The notes beneath the pieces are model-generated. The model made no database searches, had not been told where the DNA came from, and was given only the letters and a program-made list of their open reading frames with translations. DNA of 53,379 bases. Origin: Prevotella sp. (lineage in GTDB: Bacteria; Bacteroidota; Bacteroidia; Bacteroidales; Bacteroidaceae). The stretch lies in NCBI GenBank assembly GCA_017458005.1, contig JAFTGH010000005.1, positions 1-53,379 of the forward strand, in the 5' to 3' direction. Both the position numbers and the translations under genes were made by a program. Below, piece after piece: positions 8,702-17,869 of the stretch. The stretch's first letter is position 1, and every line of letters starts with the position of its first letter.

Positions 8702-9337
8702 ATGACACGAAAAGAGAGATACGAGGCTGTGCTGGCATATTTCAGGAAAGAGATGCCTGAGGTGCAAACAGAATTGGAGTTCGGCAACGTTTTCCAATTG
8801 CTGGTTGCCGTGATACTGAGCGCACAGTGTACGGATAAGCGCATCAACCAAGTGACTCCCGAGTTGTTTCGTCATTATCCAGACGCCAAGACGATGGCAG
8901 AGGTGGAGCCTGAGGACGTGCTGGAGTATATCAAGAGTGTCTCCTACCCCAACTCAAAGGCTGAACATCTGGTGAAGATGGCACGGATACTGGTGGAGAA
9001 GCACCATGGAGAGGTGCCATCGGACATGAATCTGCTGCTCGACCTGCCTGGTGTAGGCAGAAAGACGGCAAATGTCGTGCAGAGCGTAGCATTCGGCAAA
9101 TCGACCATGGCTGTCGACACGCACGTCTTTCGTGTGAGCCATCGCCTAGGACTGGTATCGAAGAAAGACGACACCCCCTATAAGGTAGAGCAGATGCTAG
9201 TAAAAAATATACCCGCGGAGGATATTCCACGGGCACATCATTGGTTAATACTTCACGGACGGTATATCTGTACTTCCCGTCGTCCACATTGTGAGAAGTG
9301 CGGACTCGTCAGCGTTTGTCCCTCGGCTTGCCTTTAG
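8702..9337 (+). CDS. nth: Endonuclease III (DNA glycosylase/AP lyase)
   Basis: Base-excision repair enzyme removing oxidised pyrimidines. The helix-hairpin-helix LPGVGRKTA holds the catalytic K121, and VDTHVFRV supplies D139. The C-terminal [4Fe-4S] ligands are C190, C197, C200 and C206 in the expected C-x6-C-x2-C-x5-C pattern. The length of 211 is normal. Its last 29 bases overlap, in antisense, the end of the Spy-like gene. Confidence 0.96.
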   Translation: MTRKERYEAVLAYFRKEMPEVQTELEFGNVFQLLVAVILSAQCTDKRINQVTPELFRHYPDAKTMAEVEPEDVLEYIKSVSYPNSKAEHLVKMARILVEKHHGEVPSDMNLLLDLPGVGRKTANVVQSVAFGKSTMAVDTHVFRVSHRLGLVSKKDDTPYKVEQMLVKNIPAEDIPRAHHWLILHGRYICTSRRPHCEKCGLVSVCPSACL

Positions 9338-9752
9338 GACGCTGCCACCCTTTCATCATTCGACGGTGGAAACGATTCTCCGCCTTGATAGCATCATAGA
9401 CCTTGGAGGCTGGCAGCACCTGTATCATCTTCTTATGATAGGTCTGCTCCAACTGCTTCAACTCGATATTGATCCTATCGCAGTCACGGATGGCCGCCTC
9501 ACAGCCTTTCTCGTCAGCAGGCTTTTCTTTCCCAGCCTGACGCATACGACTATAGAGGTTGCGCTGCTTCTGCTGCATCTCACGGAGCAAGGGGAAATAC
9601 TTGGCTGCCTCCTCGTCACTGAACTTGGCCTCCTGTTTGATGAAAGCCTCCAGTTCAGCCTGGAACTTTTCAGGGGAGAACTTCCGCTTATCCTGCGACA
9701 TGCCCAGTAGCGAGACCGTCAGGCAAACCAGTAAAACGATGGTCTTCTTCAT
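9309..9752 (-). CDS. Spy/CpxP-like small periplasmic protein
   Basis: A 147-residue protein with a signal peptide (MKKTIVLLVCLTVSLLGMSQ) followed by an entirely helical, charged body (EEAAKYFPLLREMQQKQRNLY) that looks like the LTxxQ-type Spy/CpxP periplasmic chaperone/sensor fold. The strict LTxxQ motif is absent, so this is a structural resemblance. It is the last gene of the sigma-factor cluster, which fits a role as periplasmic chaperone or stress sensor. Its coding end overlaps nth on the other strand. Confidence 0.6.
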   Translation of the reverse strand: MKKTIVLLVCLTVSLLGMSQDKRKFSPEKFQAELEAFIKQEAKFSDEEAAKYFPLLREMQQKQRNLYSRMRQAGKEKPADEKGCEAAIRDCDRINIELKQLEQTYHKKMIQVLPASKVYDAIKAENRFHRRMMKGWQRPKGKPRDKR

Positions 9753-9765
9753 AATCCTATCTTAT

Positions 9766-10110
9766 TTAATTCTCTGCCAGACAGGCATAGATCTCTGTAT
9801 TATCAATCATGGCGTAGTCGGCGGCCTCATCCATATAGGTCTCTGACACACTAGTGGCATAAACCTGCTGGGGTGACTCCTCCTCGCCTGCAATACGGGT
9901 GAAATAGACTGCGATGCTGAAGATGGCGACAACAAGGGTCGCAGCAGCATACATCCACGGACGAAGCGCCACACGCTTGGCGACAGGCTTGCTCTCACGC
10001 TCTGGCAACTGCGCCATCACCTGATCAGCAAAACTGTCAAAATAGCCCTCCGGCACACGGAAAGGATTCTGCTTTGTCATTCGTTCTTCAAGATACTTCT
10101 CTTCTGTCAT
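9766..10110 (-). CDS. Single-pass membrane protein, probable anti-sigma factor
   Basis: A 114-residue protein from ATG 10110. The cytoplasmic part has an NPFRVPEGYFDSF motif, followed by one membrane helix (about residues 55-78, WMYAAATLVVAIFSIAVYF) and a short acidic exterior tail. A GTG at 10144 would add 12 residues but is less convincing. There is no zinc-binding anti-sigma motif. Position directly after the ECF sigma gene, with this topology, is the main reason to call it a probable anti-sigma factor. Confidence 0.55.
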   Translation of the reverse strand: MTEEKYLEERMTKQNPFRVPEGYFDSFADQVMAQLPERESKPVAKRVALRPWMYAAATLVVAIFSIAVYFTRIAGEEESPQQVYATSVSETYMDEAADYAMIDNTEIYACLAEN

Positions 10111-10154
10111 CTCTTTATTTCTTTGTTGGTTTGACGTGATAGCCACCTGAAGGT

Positions 10155-10700
10155 TTAATCACGCTGCTTAAAAAACTCGGAGATTTTCTTTACGGCGATA
10201 TGGTAGGATGCCTTCAACGCACCTTCTGAGGTGTGGAGGATCTGACTGATATCGCTATACTTCATCTCCTCATAATAACGGAGATTGAAAACGGTTCGTT
10301 GCACATCAGGAAGTTGGGCTATCGCCTCCTGCAACTGCGCCTCTGTCTCATCGCCATCGAAATAGCGATCGGCAAGCAGGGTATTGGCGACACCAGGAGT
10401 ATCGTCGGCACTCACCATCGTCACTTTCTTCTGACGACGCATGAAGTCAAGACTCTCGTTGATAGCAATACGATAGAGCCATGTGGACAACTTGGAGTCC
10501 TGACGAAACGTATCGAGATTCGTCCATGCCTTGACCATCACGTTCTGCATCACATCATTGGCATCCTCATGAGAGAATACGATACGACGCACCTGCCAGT
10601 ATAGTTGCTCACTATACTGCCTTACTACTATCTCAAAAGCCTTTCGTTGAGTAACAGGGTCTGAGAGCATCGCAGTCAACTGCTTCTCATCCATCGCCAT
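10155..10700 (-). CDS. ECF-type RNA polymerase sigma factor
   Basis: A 181-residue sigma-70 family protein with only regions 2 and 4. Region 2 is seen at about 25-95 (SHEDANDVMQNVMVKAW, STWLYRIAINESLDFMRRQ). Region 4 is at about 125-175 (LPDVQRTVFNLRYYEEMKYSDIS with a helix-turn-helix through SEGALKASYHIAVKKI). The start codon overlaps the stop of the L,D-transpeptidase gene as ATGA, suggesting translational coupling. With the probable anti-sigma and Spy-like genes downstream it forms an envelope-response module. Confidence 0.93.
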   Translation of the reverse strand: MAMDEKQLTAMLSDPVTQRKAFEIVVRQYSEQLYWQVRRIVFSHEDANDVMQNVMVKAWTNLDTFRQDSKLSTWLYRIAINESLDFMRRQKKVTMVSADDTPGVANTLLADRYFDGDETEAQLQEAIAQLPDVQRTVFNLRYYEEMKYSDISQILHTSEGALKASYHIAVKKISEFFKQRD

Positions 10701-12304
10701 CAGATATATTTCTTTAAATGATTCCAGACAGACTGGTCATAGCCGTAGACATCAGGATAGACCTGAATCTGTCCGCTCAGATCAGGATAGAGTGTATAAT
10801 AAGTAATGTATACAGGCACATGCGGTTGTATAGGCATATAACTCACCAACTTATGGGGAAGTTTCCTGCCACTCTCACTCTCACCTGGAGTATGTGTGCG
10901 GATATACTCTCTACCCTGACCCGTCACAGGGGGAATATCCATCGAGATACGGATCTTGTCCAGTGTCCATTCATCGGTATTACCCAACAAGAACTGGGCA
11001 AGGTCGAAAGGACGCTGCACGCGGACACAGCCATGAGACACTCCACGCCAACTGCTCTGGAAGAAGCCTGGCGTCGAGGTGTCATGCAGATAGACAGAGT
11101 GATTGTTCTTGAAACGGAACACTATACGACCCAGCGAGTTGCCACGCCCGCCATCCTGTGAGACACGATACTTACCACTTGCGAGCATCGCACGGGAGAC
11201 ACTGGAGATAGGCACTTTCTTTCCTGTAGAACGTTCTGCGATATAATAACGGTGACGGGCAAAATAATTACTATCGCCCGCATGCCCCAACACGTCGTTA
11301 TTGACAATACTCTGCGGCATGTTCCACTCTGGATTGATCTGCATGTACTCTATCTCGCTCGTCAACAAAGGAGTCTTCGTTGTCGTCTTACCACATCCGA
11401 TACGCATCTCCATCGTGGAGTCTGGACCATAGGCGTAAAGCATAAAGGCAGGCACGTTAACCACCACGCGCTTTCCCGATGTGGGCATCGGATTCGGCTC
11501 ACGCCAACGGCAACGTTCCATATTCACCAGGATACGTCTACGACTCGCCTCTGACGTGGAGTCAGCCAACTGACGGAGCAATTGGCGATAGAGCGGTGAC
11601 TTCGGCTCCACCTCCCGCATCATATTCCCGACGCTGTCATTTCCTATCTTACGGAGTGCCTGCGCATAGAATGCTGGTGTGGGACGCTCTACGGATATGT
11701 CGTAGAGATTGGCATAACGTACTGTCACCTTTCCCGTTGAATCAGGCTTCGACTCCATCCTGTTGATAGCACTCTTAGGATTGACGAATCCATAATACTG
11801 TCCTGCCACATAGGTCAGGTAAGCACGGGTCAACTGATATTCCAAACGAGCCGTCACATCATTGACGGTATGCTGTTGGTCGAAATCCAAAGACTTAAAA
11901 CGCTGCAGGTCCTCATCGATCTCCCTCACCTTGAAATAGGCATCCGAAAGACCTATGCGGTTGACTTGATATAACTGCTGGAGTAACGTATCTGCCATGG
12001 CTGTGACGCCTTGGCGTCCTATCCACATCATCTTTCCTCCCTCACGATAATACTGGGCGGTATGACCTTCTGGGGAAAGGGTGTCTTTCTTTCCTTGTCC
12101 CATTTTCTGCAAGGAAGACTGGATTTCGGCAGGATCCATTTGAAAAACAGGCGTCTTCAATGCTGAAAACGCCTCCATTGTAACATCGCCTTTCTGAATA
12201 ATGTCCTCAGAGCATCCAACTAAGAGCCAAGACACCAACAGAAACAAAAGTGTTGTCAGATGACAATCTTTCTGACAACCTTTCCAACTTTTATGATATA
12301 GCAA
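10700..12304 (-). CDS. L,D-transpeptidase, YcbB-like, probable lipoprotein
   Basis: Peptidoglycan cross-linking enzyme of the YkuD fold. The catalytic motif is clear: H407 in YLHDTST and SHGCVR with nucleophile C426. Upstream are the long YcbB-like helical region (about 45-260) and the substrate-binding INPEWNMP segment near 323-330. The N-terminus is a lipoprotein signal ending LLVGC (C31). There is no ATG: an in-frame TAA lies two codons before TTG 12304, and the only starts ahead of the signal core are TTG 12304, CTG (overlapping the upstream TGA as CTGA) and a later TTG. It overlaps the preceding small gene by about 49 bases. Confidence 0.88.
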   Translation of the reverse strand: MLYHKSWKGCQKDCHLTTLLFLLVSWLLVGCSEDIIQKGDVTMEAFSALKTPVFQMDPAEIQSSLQKMGQGKKDTLSPEGHTAQYYREGGKMMWIGRQGVTAMADTLLQQLYQVNRIGLSDAYFKVREIDEDLQRFKSLDFDQQHTVNDVTARLEYQLTRAYLTYVAGQYYGFVNPKSAINRMESKPDSTGKVTVRYANLYDISVERPTPAFYAQALRKIGNDSVGNMMREVEPKSPLYRQLLRQLADSTSEASRRRILVNMERCRWREPNPMPTSGKRVVVNVPAFMLYAYGPDSTMEMRIGCGKTTTKTPLLTSEIEYMQINPEWNMPQSIVNNDVLGHAGDSNYFARHRYYIAERSTGKKVPISSVSRAMLASGKYRVSQDGGRGNSLGRIVFRFKNNHSVYLHDTSTPGFFQSSWRGVSHGCVRVQRPFDLAQFLLGNTDEWTLDKIRISMDIPPVTGQGREYIRTHTPGESESGRKLPHKLVSYMPIQPHVPVYITYYTLYPDLSGQIQVYPDVYGYDQSVWNHLKKYI

Positions 12305-12579
12305 CCTTTAGGTATGTTTGTTAATTCAATTCTCTGCGCCGGGCTCTCAATACGAACGGACATCACGTGGCGACCTGTCAGCGAGATAACCTCCATCACC
12401 TGTCCTTCCGCATTGTTGATATGTACAACCGACTTTGAAAGATTAATCTGCACCTCATTCTTCTCTTCAATCTGCTCAACACCAAAAGTCTCAGACGAAG
12501 TCGCCAGAGCACTGGTTGGAAGCATGAAGAGACATGCGGCAAAAAGCATCAAAGTAAGTAACCGTTTTGTCATAAGCAT
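12256..12579 (-). CDS. Small secreted protein with a Por-type sorting tail
   Basis: 107 residues: a signal peptide (MTKRLLTLMLFAACLFMLPTSALA, from ATG 12579 or 12573), a short linker, then a beta-rich module with the pattern of Bacteroidota C-terminal sorting/DUF3244-like domains (EVISLTGRHV, ELTNIPKGCYIIKVG, RKIVI). Almost the whole mature protein is this tail-like domain, so it may be an outer-surface adaptor or a decayed cargo protein. It is the promoter-proximal gene of the transpeptidase/sigma cluster and its 3' end contains the start region of the transpeptidase. Confidence 0.6.
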   Translation of the reverse strand: MLMTKRLLTLMLFAACLFMLPTSALATSSETFGVEQIEEKNEVQINLSKSVVHINNAEGQVMEVISLTGRHVMSVRIESPAQRIELTNIPKGCYIIKVGKVVRKIVI

Positions 12580-12593
12580 TACATATTACATCG

Positions 12594-12625
12594 CAAAGGT
12601 AGGGATAATATTTGGAATTTCCAAA
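12594..12625 (-). promoter_or_regulatory. Promoter of the transpeptidase-sigma cluster with a palindrome on the -33 box
   Basis: Minus strand: TTTG (12625-12622), 20 bases, TACCTTTG (12601-12594). The -33 element lies inside a perfect 15-base dyad, TTTGGAATTTCCAAA, at 12611-12625, which could be an operator. Confidence 0.7.
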
Positions 12626-12646
12626 TTTTAACAAGAAAAAATGCGC

Positions 12647-13561
12647 CTACAGGTCGAAAATCATCTGTTCGTCACTCAAAAAACTATTACTGAACACCTC
12701 TTTTGCCTCATTTAGCAACACATTCTCATCCTCATAACGGGAAGAATAATGACCCAACAGAAGTTTCCCCACTTTCGCATCACGTGCCACCATAGCAGCC
12801 TGTCGTGCCGTAGAGTGATAATATTTCTCTGCCCCGTCAAGTTTGTCTTCAGCATAGGTGCTCTCATGATAGAGCATCGAGACTCCCTTGACACGCTCAT
12901 GTAATGTAGGGATATAGCGGGTGTCACTGCAATAGGCATAACTACGAGGCGTGTCGGCAGGCTCCACCAGCCTACTGTTGGGCACATGCTCTCCCTCTGC
13001 TGTCGTCCAATCGGCTCCTGCCTTGATATTGTTGATCTGGCTAATAGGTATCTGATAGAAATCTATCATGTCACGCTTGATGTGGGGATAAGTAGGTTTC
13101 TCACGGAACAAATAGCCACAGCAAGGAACACGGTGCTCCAAGGGAATGGTCTCTATCGTCAGGCTACGATCTTCGTAGATGACCTGCTGCTGGGTGGTGT
13201 CAACAGCATGGAAGACCACCTCGTATTCCAATCCATGGCAAAACAGCCTCATCTGCTCATACAGCATTTTCTCTAATGCCGCAGGAGCATAGACATCCAA
13301 CTTTGCCGTACGCCCCAGAAGACCAAAGGTACTGATCATACCAATCAGTCCAAAACAATGATCCCCATGCAGATGGGTGATAAAGACTGCTGACAGTTTG
13401 GTAAAACGGATGCGGGAACGCCTTAATTGCATCTGCGTCCCCTCTCCACAGTCTATCATGAACTGCTTTCCCCGCAATTCCACTACCTGCGCAGAGGAAT
13501 AGTGATGAAGTGTGGGAAGAGCACTTCCACAGCCTAATATATGAATCCGAAACGGCTCCAC
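12647..13561 (-). CDS. rnz: Ribonuclease Z
   Basis: Metallo-beta-lactamase fold endonuclease that matures tRNA 3' ends. The zinc motif HLHGDH is at 63-68. Further family landmarks are FMIDCGEGTQMQL, PLEHRVPCCGYLF and the late YHESTY and GHYSSRY motifs that supply the remaining metal ligands. The 304 residues match the short RNase Z form. It is the last gene of the mazG-lipoprotein-rnz unit, 6 bases after the lipoprotein gene. Confidence 0.95.
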   Translation of the reverse strand: MEPFRIHILGCGSALPTLHHYSSAQVVELRGKQFMIDCGEGTQMQLRRSRIRFTKLSAVFITHLHGDHCFGLIGMISTFGLLGRTAKLDVYAPAALEKMLYEQMRLFCHGLEYEVVFHAVDTTQQQVIYEDRSLTIETIPLEHRVPCCGYLFREKPTYPHIKRDMIDFYQIPISQINNIKAGADWTTAEGEHVPNSRLVEPADTPRSYAYCSDTRYIPTLHERVKGVSMLYHESTYAEDKLDGAEKYYHSTARQAAMVARDAKVGKLLLGHYSSRYEDENVLLNEAKEVFSNSFLSDEQMIFDL

Positions 13562-13567
13562 GTAAGA

Positions 13568-14233
13568 TTATATCTTATAGTCTTCCTCAGAGACTTTCTC
13601 CAATTCTATGTCAGACAGAGGCTTCTTTGCCTGTTGGCGACCATACTCATAGGTATCCTCACTATCCTTGAGAATCAGTGAGTCGGGAGCCAGTTTGACA
13701 ATATCATAGAGGTTAACCTCCTCTTCCTCGCCAGCACCCTCACGGATTGATATCATCTCCAACTTGCCACGAACCAGTCGCCATGTCTTATAAGTCAGGG
13801 TACTCTGCTCAATACCCTCCACGATACCGCCTTCCTTGATACGGAAACCAATCTCATCACTGCCGTCCAACGGGTTTGGCATCACCCAGTTACCCAACAG
13901 GGCGACTTGGTTGACAACGATAAGTGCCTCTTTCTTTGTGCTATTAGGAACCACCGCCATACGGTCACCAGCCTGGAGTCCTCCAAACACCTGATTATTC
14001 TCTTTGGCATAAGTGATATCCAACTGGATGGTATCACCCAGGTCTGTGACTATCTGTAGCGTGTTCATGGCAGTACCTTCCCCGCAGACTCCATAGATAG
14101 TGGGATCCTGTGCTGCTGCCACATCTATTGTATCCCCATCATCAAAGGGAACTGCTTGCGTCTTGCCACCACAACTGCTCATCACCATGATGACGGCAGT
14201 CACCAACGTTATTACGATTACATTTTTCTTCAT
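13568..14233 (-). CDS. Lipoprotein, lipocalin-like hypothetical
   Basis: 221 residues with a lipoprotein signal ending MSSC (C21). The rest is mostly predicted beta strand with a repeated TWRLVRGKLEMISI-type strand pair, reminiscent of lipocalin-like Bacteroidota lipoproteins. I do not recognise a catalytic motif. It lies between mazG and rnz with gaps of 11 and 6 bases, so it is probably co-transcribed, but neither neighbour suggests its function. Confidence 0.6.
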   Translation of the reverse strand: MKKNVIVITLVTAVIMVMSSCGGKTQAVPFDDGDTIDVAAAQDPTIYGVCGEGTAMNTLQIVTDLGDTIQLDITYAKENNQVFGGLQAGDRMAVVPNSTKKEALIVVNQVALLGNWVMPNPLDGSDEIGFRIKEGGIVEGIEQSTLTYKTWRLVRGKLEMISIREGAGEEEEVNLYDIVKLAPDSLILKDSEDTYEYGRQQAKKPLSDIELEKVSEEDYKI

Positions 14234-14244
14234 AGTTATTTTAT

Positions 14245-15042
14245 TTATTGTTTCTCCTTACTCTTTGCCTCTTCCCATAACGCCTCCATCTCATCAAGAG
14301 TCATCTCTGTCAAAGGCTTACCTAACTTAATACTATGCTGTTCGATATAATTGAAACGGCGAATGAATTTCTTGTTCGTCTGCTCCAAAGCATTGTCGGG
14401 GTTCAGATGATACAGACGGGCGGCATTAATCACCGCAAAGAGGAAATCGCCCAGTTCCTGCTCTGACCGCTCCTTGTCCTCACGCCTCAGTTCCGCCTCC
14501 AACTCGTCAATCTCCTCACGCACTTTTTTCCACACCTCTTGCTTGTCCTCCCAGTCAAAGCCCACATGGCGAGCCTTATCTTGGATGCGGTAAGCCTTGA
14601 TGACGGAAGGCAAAGACTGGGGGACTCCACCTAAGACGGTCTTATTGCCACCTTTTTCTTTCTGCTTGATCTGCTCCCAGTTATCAAGAACTTCCTCCGC
14701 ATTCTTGGCGACCACGTCACCATAGACATGCGGATGACGGAATATCATCTTGTCACACAGTTTGTTACACACATCTGCTACATCAAACTGACCCTTCTCC
14801 TCACCAATACGACTATAGAAAACAATATGCAGGAGAACGTCACCTAACTCCTTGCAAATCTCATACGAGTCGTCTTGCAGGATAGCATCACTCAACTCGT
14901 ACGCCTCCTCGATGGTATTCGGACGCAGCGACTCATTCGTCTGCTTACGATCCCACGGGCACTCCACCCTCAGGCGATCCATGACATCAAGCAGTCGCCC
15001 GAAAGCAGCAATTTTCTCTTCTCTGGTATGCATCTGTTCCAT
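14245..15042 (-). CDS. mazG: Nucleoside triphosphate pyrophosphohydrolase MazG
   Basis: Hydrolyses (d)NTPs to monophosphates, a house-cleaning and stringent-response modulating activity. There are two tandem MazG domains: the first with CPWDRKQT and EEAYELSDAI then KELGDVLLH, the second with EEIDELEAEL and ELGDFLFAVINAARL, giving the EExxE and ExxD metal-binding patterns. ATG 15042 (265 residues) is preferred because the longer frame to 15135 crosses the promoter. First gene of the mazG-lipoprotein-rnz unit, divergent from valS. Confidence 0.95.
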   Translation of the reverse strand: MEQMHTREEKIAAFGRLLDVMDRLRVECPWDRKQTNESLRPNTIEEAYELSDAILQDDSYEICKELGDVLLHIVFYSRIGEEKGQFDVADVCNKLCDKMIFRHPHVYGDVVAKNAEEVLDNWEQIKQKEKGGNKTVLGGVPQSLPSVIKAYRIQDKARHVGFDWEDKQEVWKKVREEIDELEAELRREDKERSEQELGDFLFAVINAARLYHLNPDNALEQTNKKFIRRFNYIEQHSIKLGKPLTEMTLDEMEALWEEAKSKEKQ

Positions 15043-15050
15043 AATCCTTG

Positions 15051-15082
15051 CAAAAGTACAAAATAAATAGGAAACTGCCAAA
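15051..15082 (-). promoter_or_regulatory. Promoter for the mazG unit
   Basis: Minus strand: TTTG (15082-15079), 20 bases, TACTTTTG (15058-15051), just upstream of ATG 15042. It is back to back with the valS promoter. Confidence 0.75.
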
Positions 15083-15095
15083 TAGATTGTGGAAA

Positions 15096-15127
15096 TTTGG
15101 TGATTTAATAAATAATTCGTACCTTTG
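15096..15127 (+). promoter_or_regulatory. Promoter for valS
   Basis: TTTG (15096-15099), 20 bases, TACCTTTG (15120-15127), 20 bases before the valS start. Confidence 0.78.
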
Positions 15128-15147
15128 CACGTCATTATTAAATAAGT

Positions 15148-17859
15148 ATGGAATTAGCAAGTAAATACGACCCCAAAGAGGTCGAATCCAAATGGTACCA
15201 GTATTGGCTGGACCACAAACTCTTCGCCAGCAAGCCTGACGGACGTGAGCCCTACACTATTGTTATCCCTCCCCCCAATGTAACCGGTGTGCTGCACATG
15301 GGACACATGTTGAACAACACCATTCAGGACATCCTGGTACGTCGTGCCCGTATGGAGGGTAAGAACGCCTGCTGGGTGCCTGGTACCGACCATGCCTCTA
15401 TCGCTACGGAGGCGAAAGTGGTCAAGAAACTCGCTGGGCAGGGTATAAAGAAACATGACCTGACTCGTGAGGAGTTTCTAAAACATGCGTGGGACTGGAC
15501 GGACGAGCATGGAGGCATCATCCTGAAGCAGTTACGCCGCCTAGGTGCTTCCTGTGACTGGGACCGCACAGCCTTCACCATGGACGAGAAGCGCTCTGAG
15601 AGTGTCATCAAGGTCTTCGTAGACCTTTATAACAAAGGGCTGATCTATCGTGGTCTGCGTATGGTCAACTGGGACCCCAAGGCTCTGACGGCATTGTCAA
15701 CCGAAGAGGTCATCTATAAAGAGGAGAAAAGCCATCTGTTCCATCTGAAATATTATGTAGCAGATCTAGAAAGCCTAGATAATCTAGAGTCTCTAGAGAC
15801 CGAGGGCAACATCATCCACAAGGATGCCAAAGGCTATTATGCCGTTGTCGCTACCACCCGTCCTGAGACGATTATGGGTGATACGGCGATGTGTATCAAT
15901 CCGAAAGACCCGAAGAACCAGTGGTTAAAAGGTCGTAAGGTCATCGTCCCTTTGGTCAACCGTGTGATTCCTGTCATCGAGGACCGTTATGTGGACATTG
16001 AGTTTGGTACAGGCTGTCTGAAGGTGACTCCTGCCCACGACACTAACGACTATATGTTGGGGAAGACCCACAACTTGGAGACGATTGACATCTTCAATGC
16101 TGACGGTACCATCTCCGAGCAGTCGCCCATCTATGTAGGTATGGATCGTTTCGACTGCCGTAAGCAGATTGCCAAGGACCTGCAAGAGGCAGGACTGATG
16201 GAACGTATTGAGGACTACACCAATAAAGTCGGCTACTCTGAGCGTAACCCTGATACCGCTATTGAGCCACGACTCTCTTTGCAATGGTTCCTGAAGATGA
16301 AGCATTTTGCAGATATTGCCCTTCCGCCAGTACTCAATGGGGAGATGCATTTCTACCCACAGAAATATGTCAACACCTACAAGAACTGGCTGGAGAACAT
16401 CCAAGACTGGTGTATCTCCCGTCAACTGTGGTGGGGACATCGTATTCCTGCTTATTACTATAATGAGGAGGGTGACTTCGTTGTGGCAGAGAACCGTGAG
16501 AAAGCATTGGAACTTGCCAAGCAGAAGAATCCTGCCATTACTGACGCAGACCTAAGGCAAGACGAGGACGCTCTTGACACATGGTTCTCTTCATGGCTAT
16601 GGCCTATCTCCCTCTTTGACGGCATCAACAATCCTGGCAACGAGGAGATCAACTACTACTACCCCACCTCCGACCTTGTAACAGCACCCGACATCATTTT
16701 CTTCTGGGTAGCGCGTATGATCATGGCTGGTGAGGAGTATATGGGTAAGTTCCCCTTCAAGAATGTCTACTTCACAGGTATTGTCCGTGACAAGTTAGGT
16801 CGTAAGATGTCGAAGTCGCTGGGCAACAGTCCAGACCCCATCGAACTCATTGAGAAATTCGGAGCCGACGGTGTGCGCATGGGTATGATGCTCTCCGCTC
16901 CTGCCGGTAATGACATCCTCTTCGATGAGAGCCTATGCGAGCAAGGACGTAACTTCAACAATAAGATATGGAATGCCTTCCGTCTCGTCAAGGGTTGGAA
17001 GGTAAGTGCTGACACCCCACAGGAAGATGCCAGCAAGTTGGCTGTAGCATGGTTTGAGGCGAAACTCAAGGAGGCTAATGCTGAACTCAGCGACCACTTC
17101 TCGAAGTATCGCATCAGCGATGCATTGATGGTTGTCTATAAACTCTTCTGGGACGAGTTCTCCAGTTGGTATCTGGAGATGGTGAAGCCTGCCTATATCA
17201 ATGGTGAGGCGCAACCTATCGACAAAACCACCTATGAGGCAACCCTTCGCTTCTTCGATATCCTGCTGAAGATGCTACATCCCTTCATGCCGTTTATCAC
17301 GGAGGAATTATGGCAGGCACTCTATGAGCGCAAGACTGGCGAGAGCATCATGCGTGAGAGTTTGAAACTCGAGGCACCCAATGAGGACGAAAAGGTCGTT
17401 CTTCAGAATGTGGAGGACATCAAACTTGTCATCAGCGGTATCCGCACCGTGCGCAACCAAAAGAATATCGCCCCCAAGGAAAAACTCTCCCTGCAGGTGG
17501 TAGGTGCTACTATTAGAGGTACTTATGGTGCTGCTGTCATGAAAATGGCAAACTTGGAGGCAATCACTGAGGTAACCGAAAAAGACAGTACTGCCAGTGC
17601 CTTTATGGTAGGAACACGAGAGTATGCTGTTCCCCTTGGCAACATGATCGACATCGATGCTGAGATTGAGAAGCAGGAGGCACAGTTGAAACACCTTGAG
17701 GGTTTCCTTGCCGGTGTCATGAAGAAACTCTCCAACGAGCGTTTCGTTGCCAATGCGCCTGAGGCTGTCGTTGCCTTGGAACGCAAGAAGCAGAGTGATT
17801 CCGAGGAGAAGATTGCTGCCCTTAAAGAATCTATCGCAGCCTTAAAGTCACAAAAGTGA
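15148..17859 (+). CDS. valS: Valyl-tRNA synthetase
   Basis: Class I aminoacyl-tRNA synthetase charging tRNA-Val. The HIGH-type motif HMGH is at 50-53 after PPPNVTGVL, the editing domain with [12 protein letters not shown] follows, and the KMSKS loop is at 553-557. The C-terminus has the anticodon-binding region and a ValS-type coiled-coil arm (about 830-903). The length of 903 is normal. It is monocistronic and converges on the aminotransferase gene with a 10-base gap and no obvious terminator. Confidence 0.98.
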   Translation: MELASKYDPKEVESKWYQYWLDHKLFASKPDGREPYTIVIPPPNVTGVLHMGHMLNNTIQDILVRRARMEGKNACWVPGTDHASIATEAKVVKKLAGQGIKKHDLTREEFLKHAWDWTDEHGGIILKQLRRLGASCDWDRTAFTMDEKRSESVIKVFVDLYNKGLIYRGLRMVNWDPKALTALSTEEVIYKEEKSHLFHLKYYVADLESLDNLESLETEGNIIHKDAKGYYAVVATTRPETIMGDTAMCINPKDPKNQWLKGRKVIVPLVNRVIPVIEDRYVDIEFGTGCLKVTPAHDTNDYMLGKTHNLETIDIFNADGTISEQSPIYVGMDRFDCRKQIAKDLQEAGLMERIEDYTNKVGYSERNPDTAIEPRLSLQWFLKMKHFADIALPPVLNGEMHFYPQKYVNTYKNWLENIQDWCISRQLWWGHRIPAYYYNEEGDFVVAENREKALELAKQKNPAITDADLRQDEDALDTWFSSWLWPISLFDGINNPGNEEINYYYPTSDLVTAPDIIFFWVARMIMAGEEYMGKFPFKNVYFTGIVRDKLGRKMSKSLGNSPDPIELIEKFGADGVRMGMMLSAPAGNDILFDESLCEQGRNFNNKIWNAFRLVKGWKVSADTPQEDASKLAVAWFEAKLKEANAELSDHFSKYRISDALMVVYKLFWDEFSSWYLEMVKPAYINGEAQPIDKTTYEATLRFFDILLKMLHPFMPFITEELWQALYERKTGESIMRESLKLEAPNEDEKVVLQNVEDIKLVISGIRTVRNQKNIAPKEKLSLQVVGATIRGTYGAAVMKMANLEAITEVTEKDSTASAFMVGTREYAVPLGNMIDIDAEIEKQEAQLKHLEGFLAGVMKKLSNERFVANAPEAVVALERKKQSDSEEKIAALKESIAALKSQK

Positions 17860-17869
17860 TCTGATAAGA

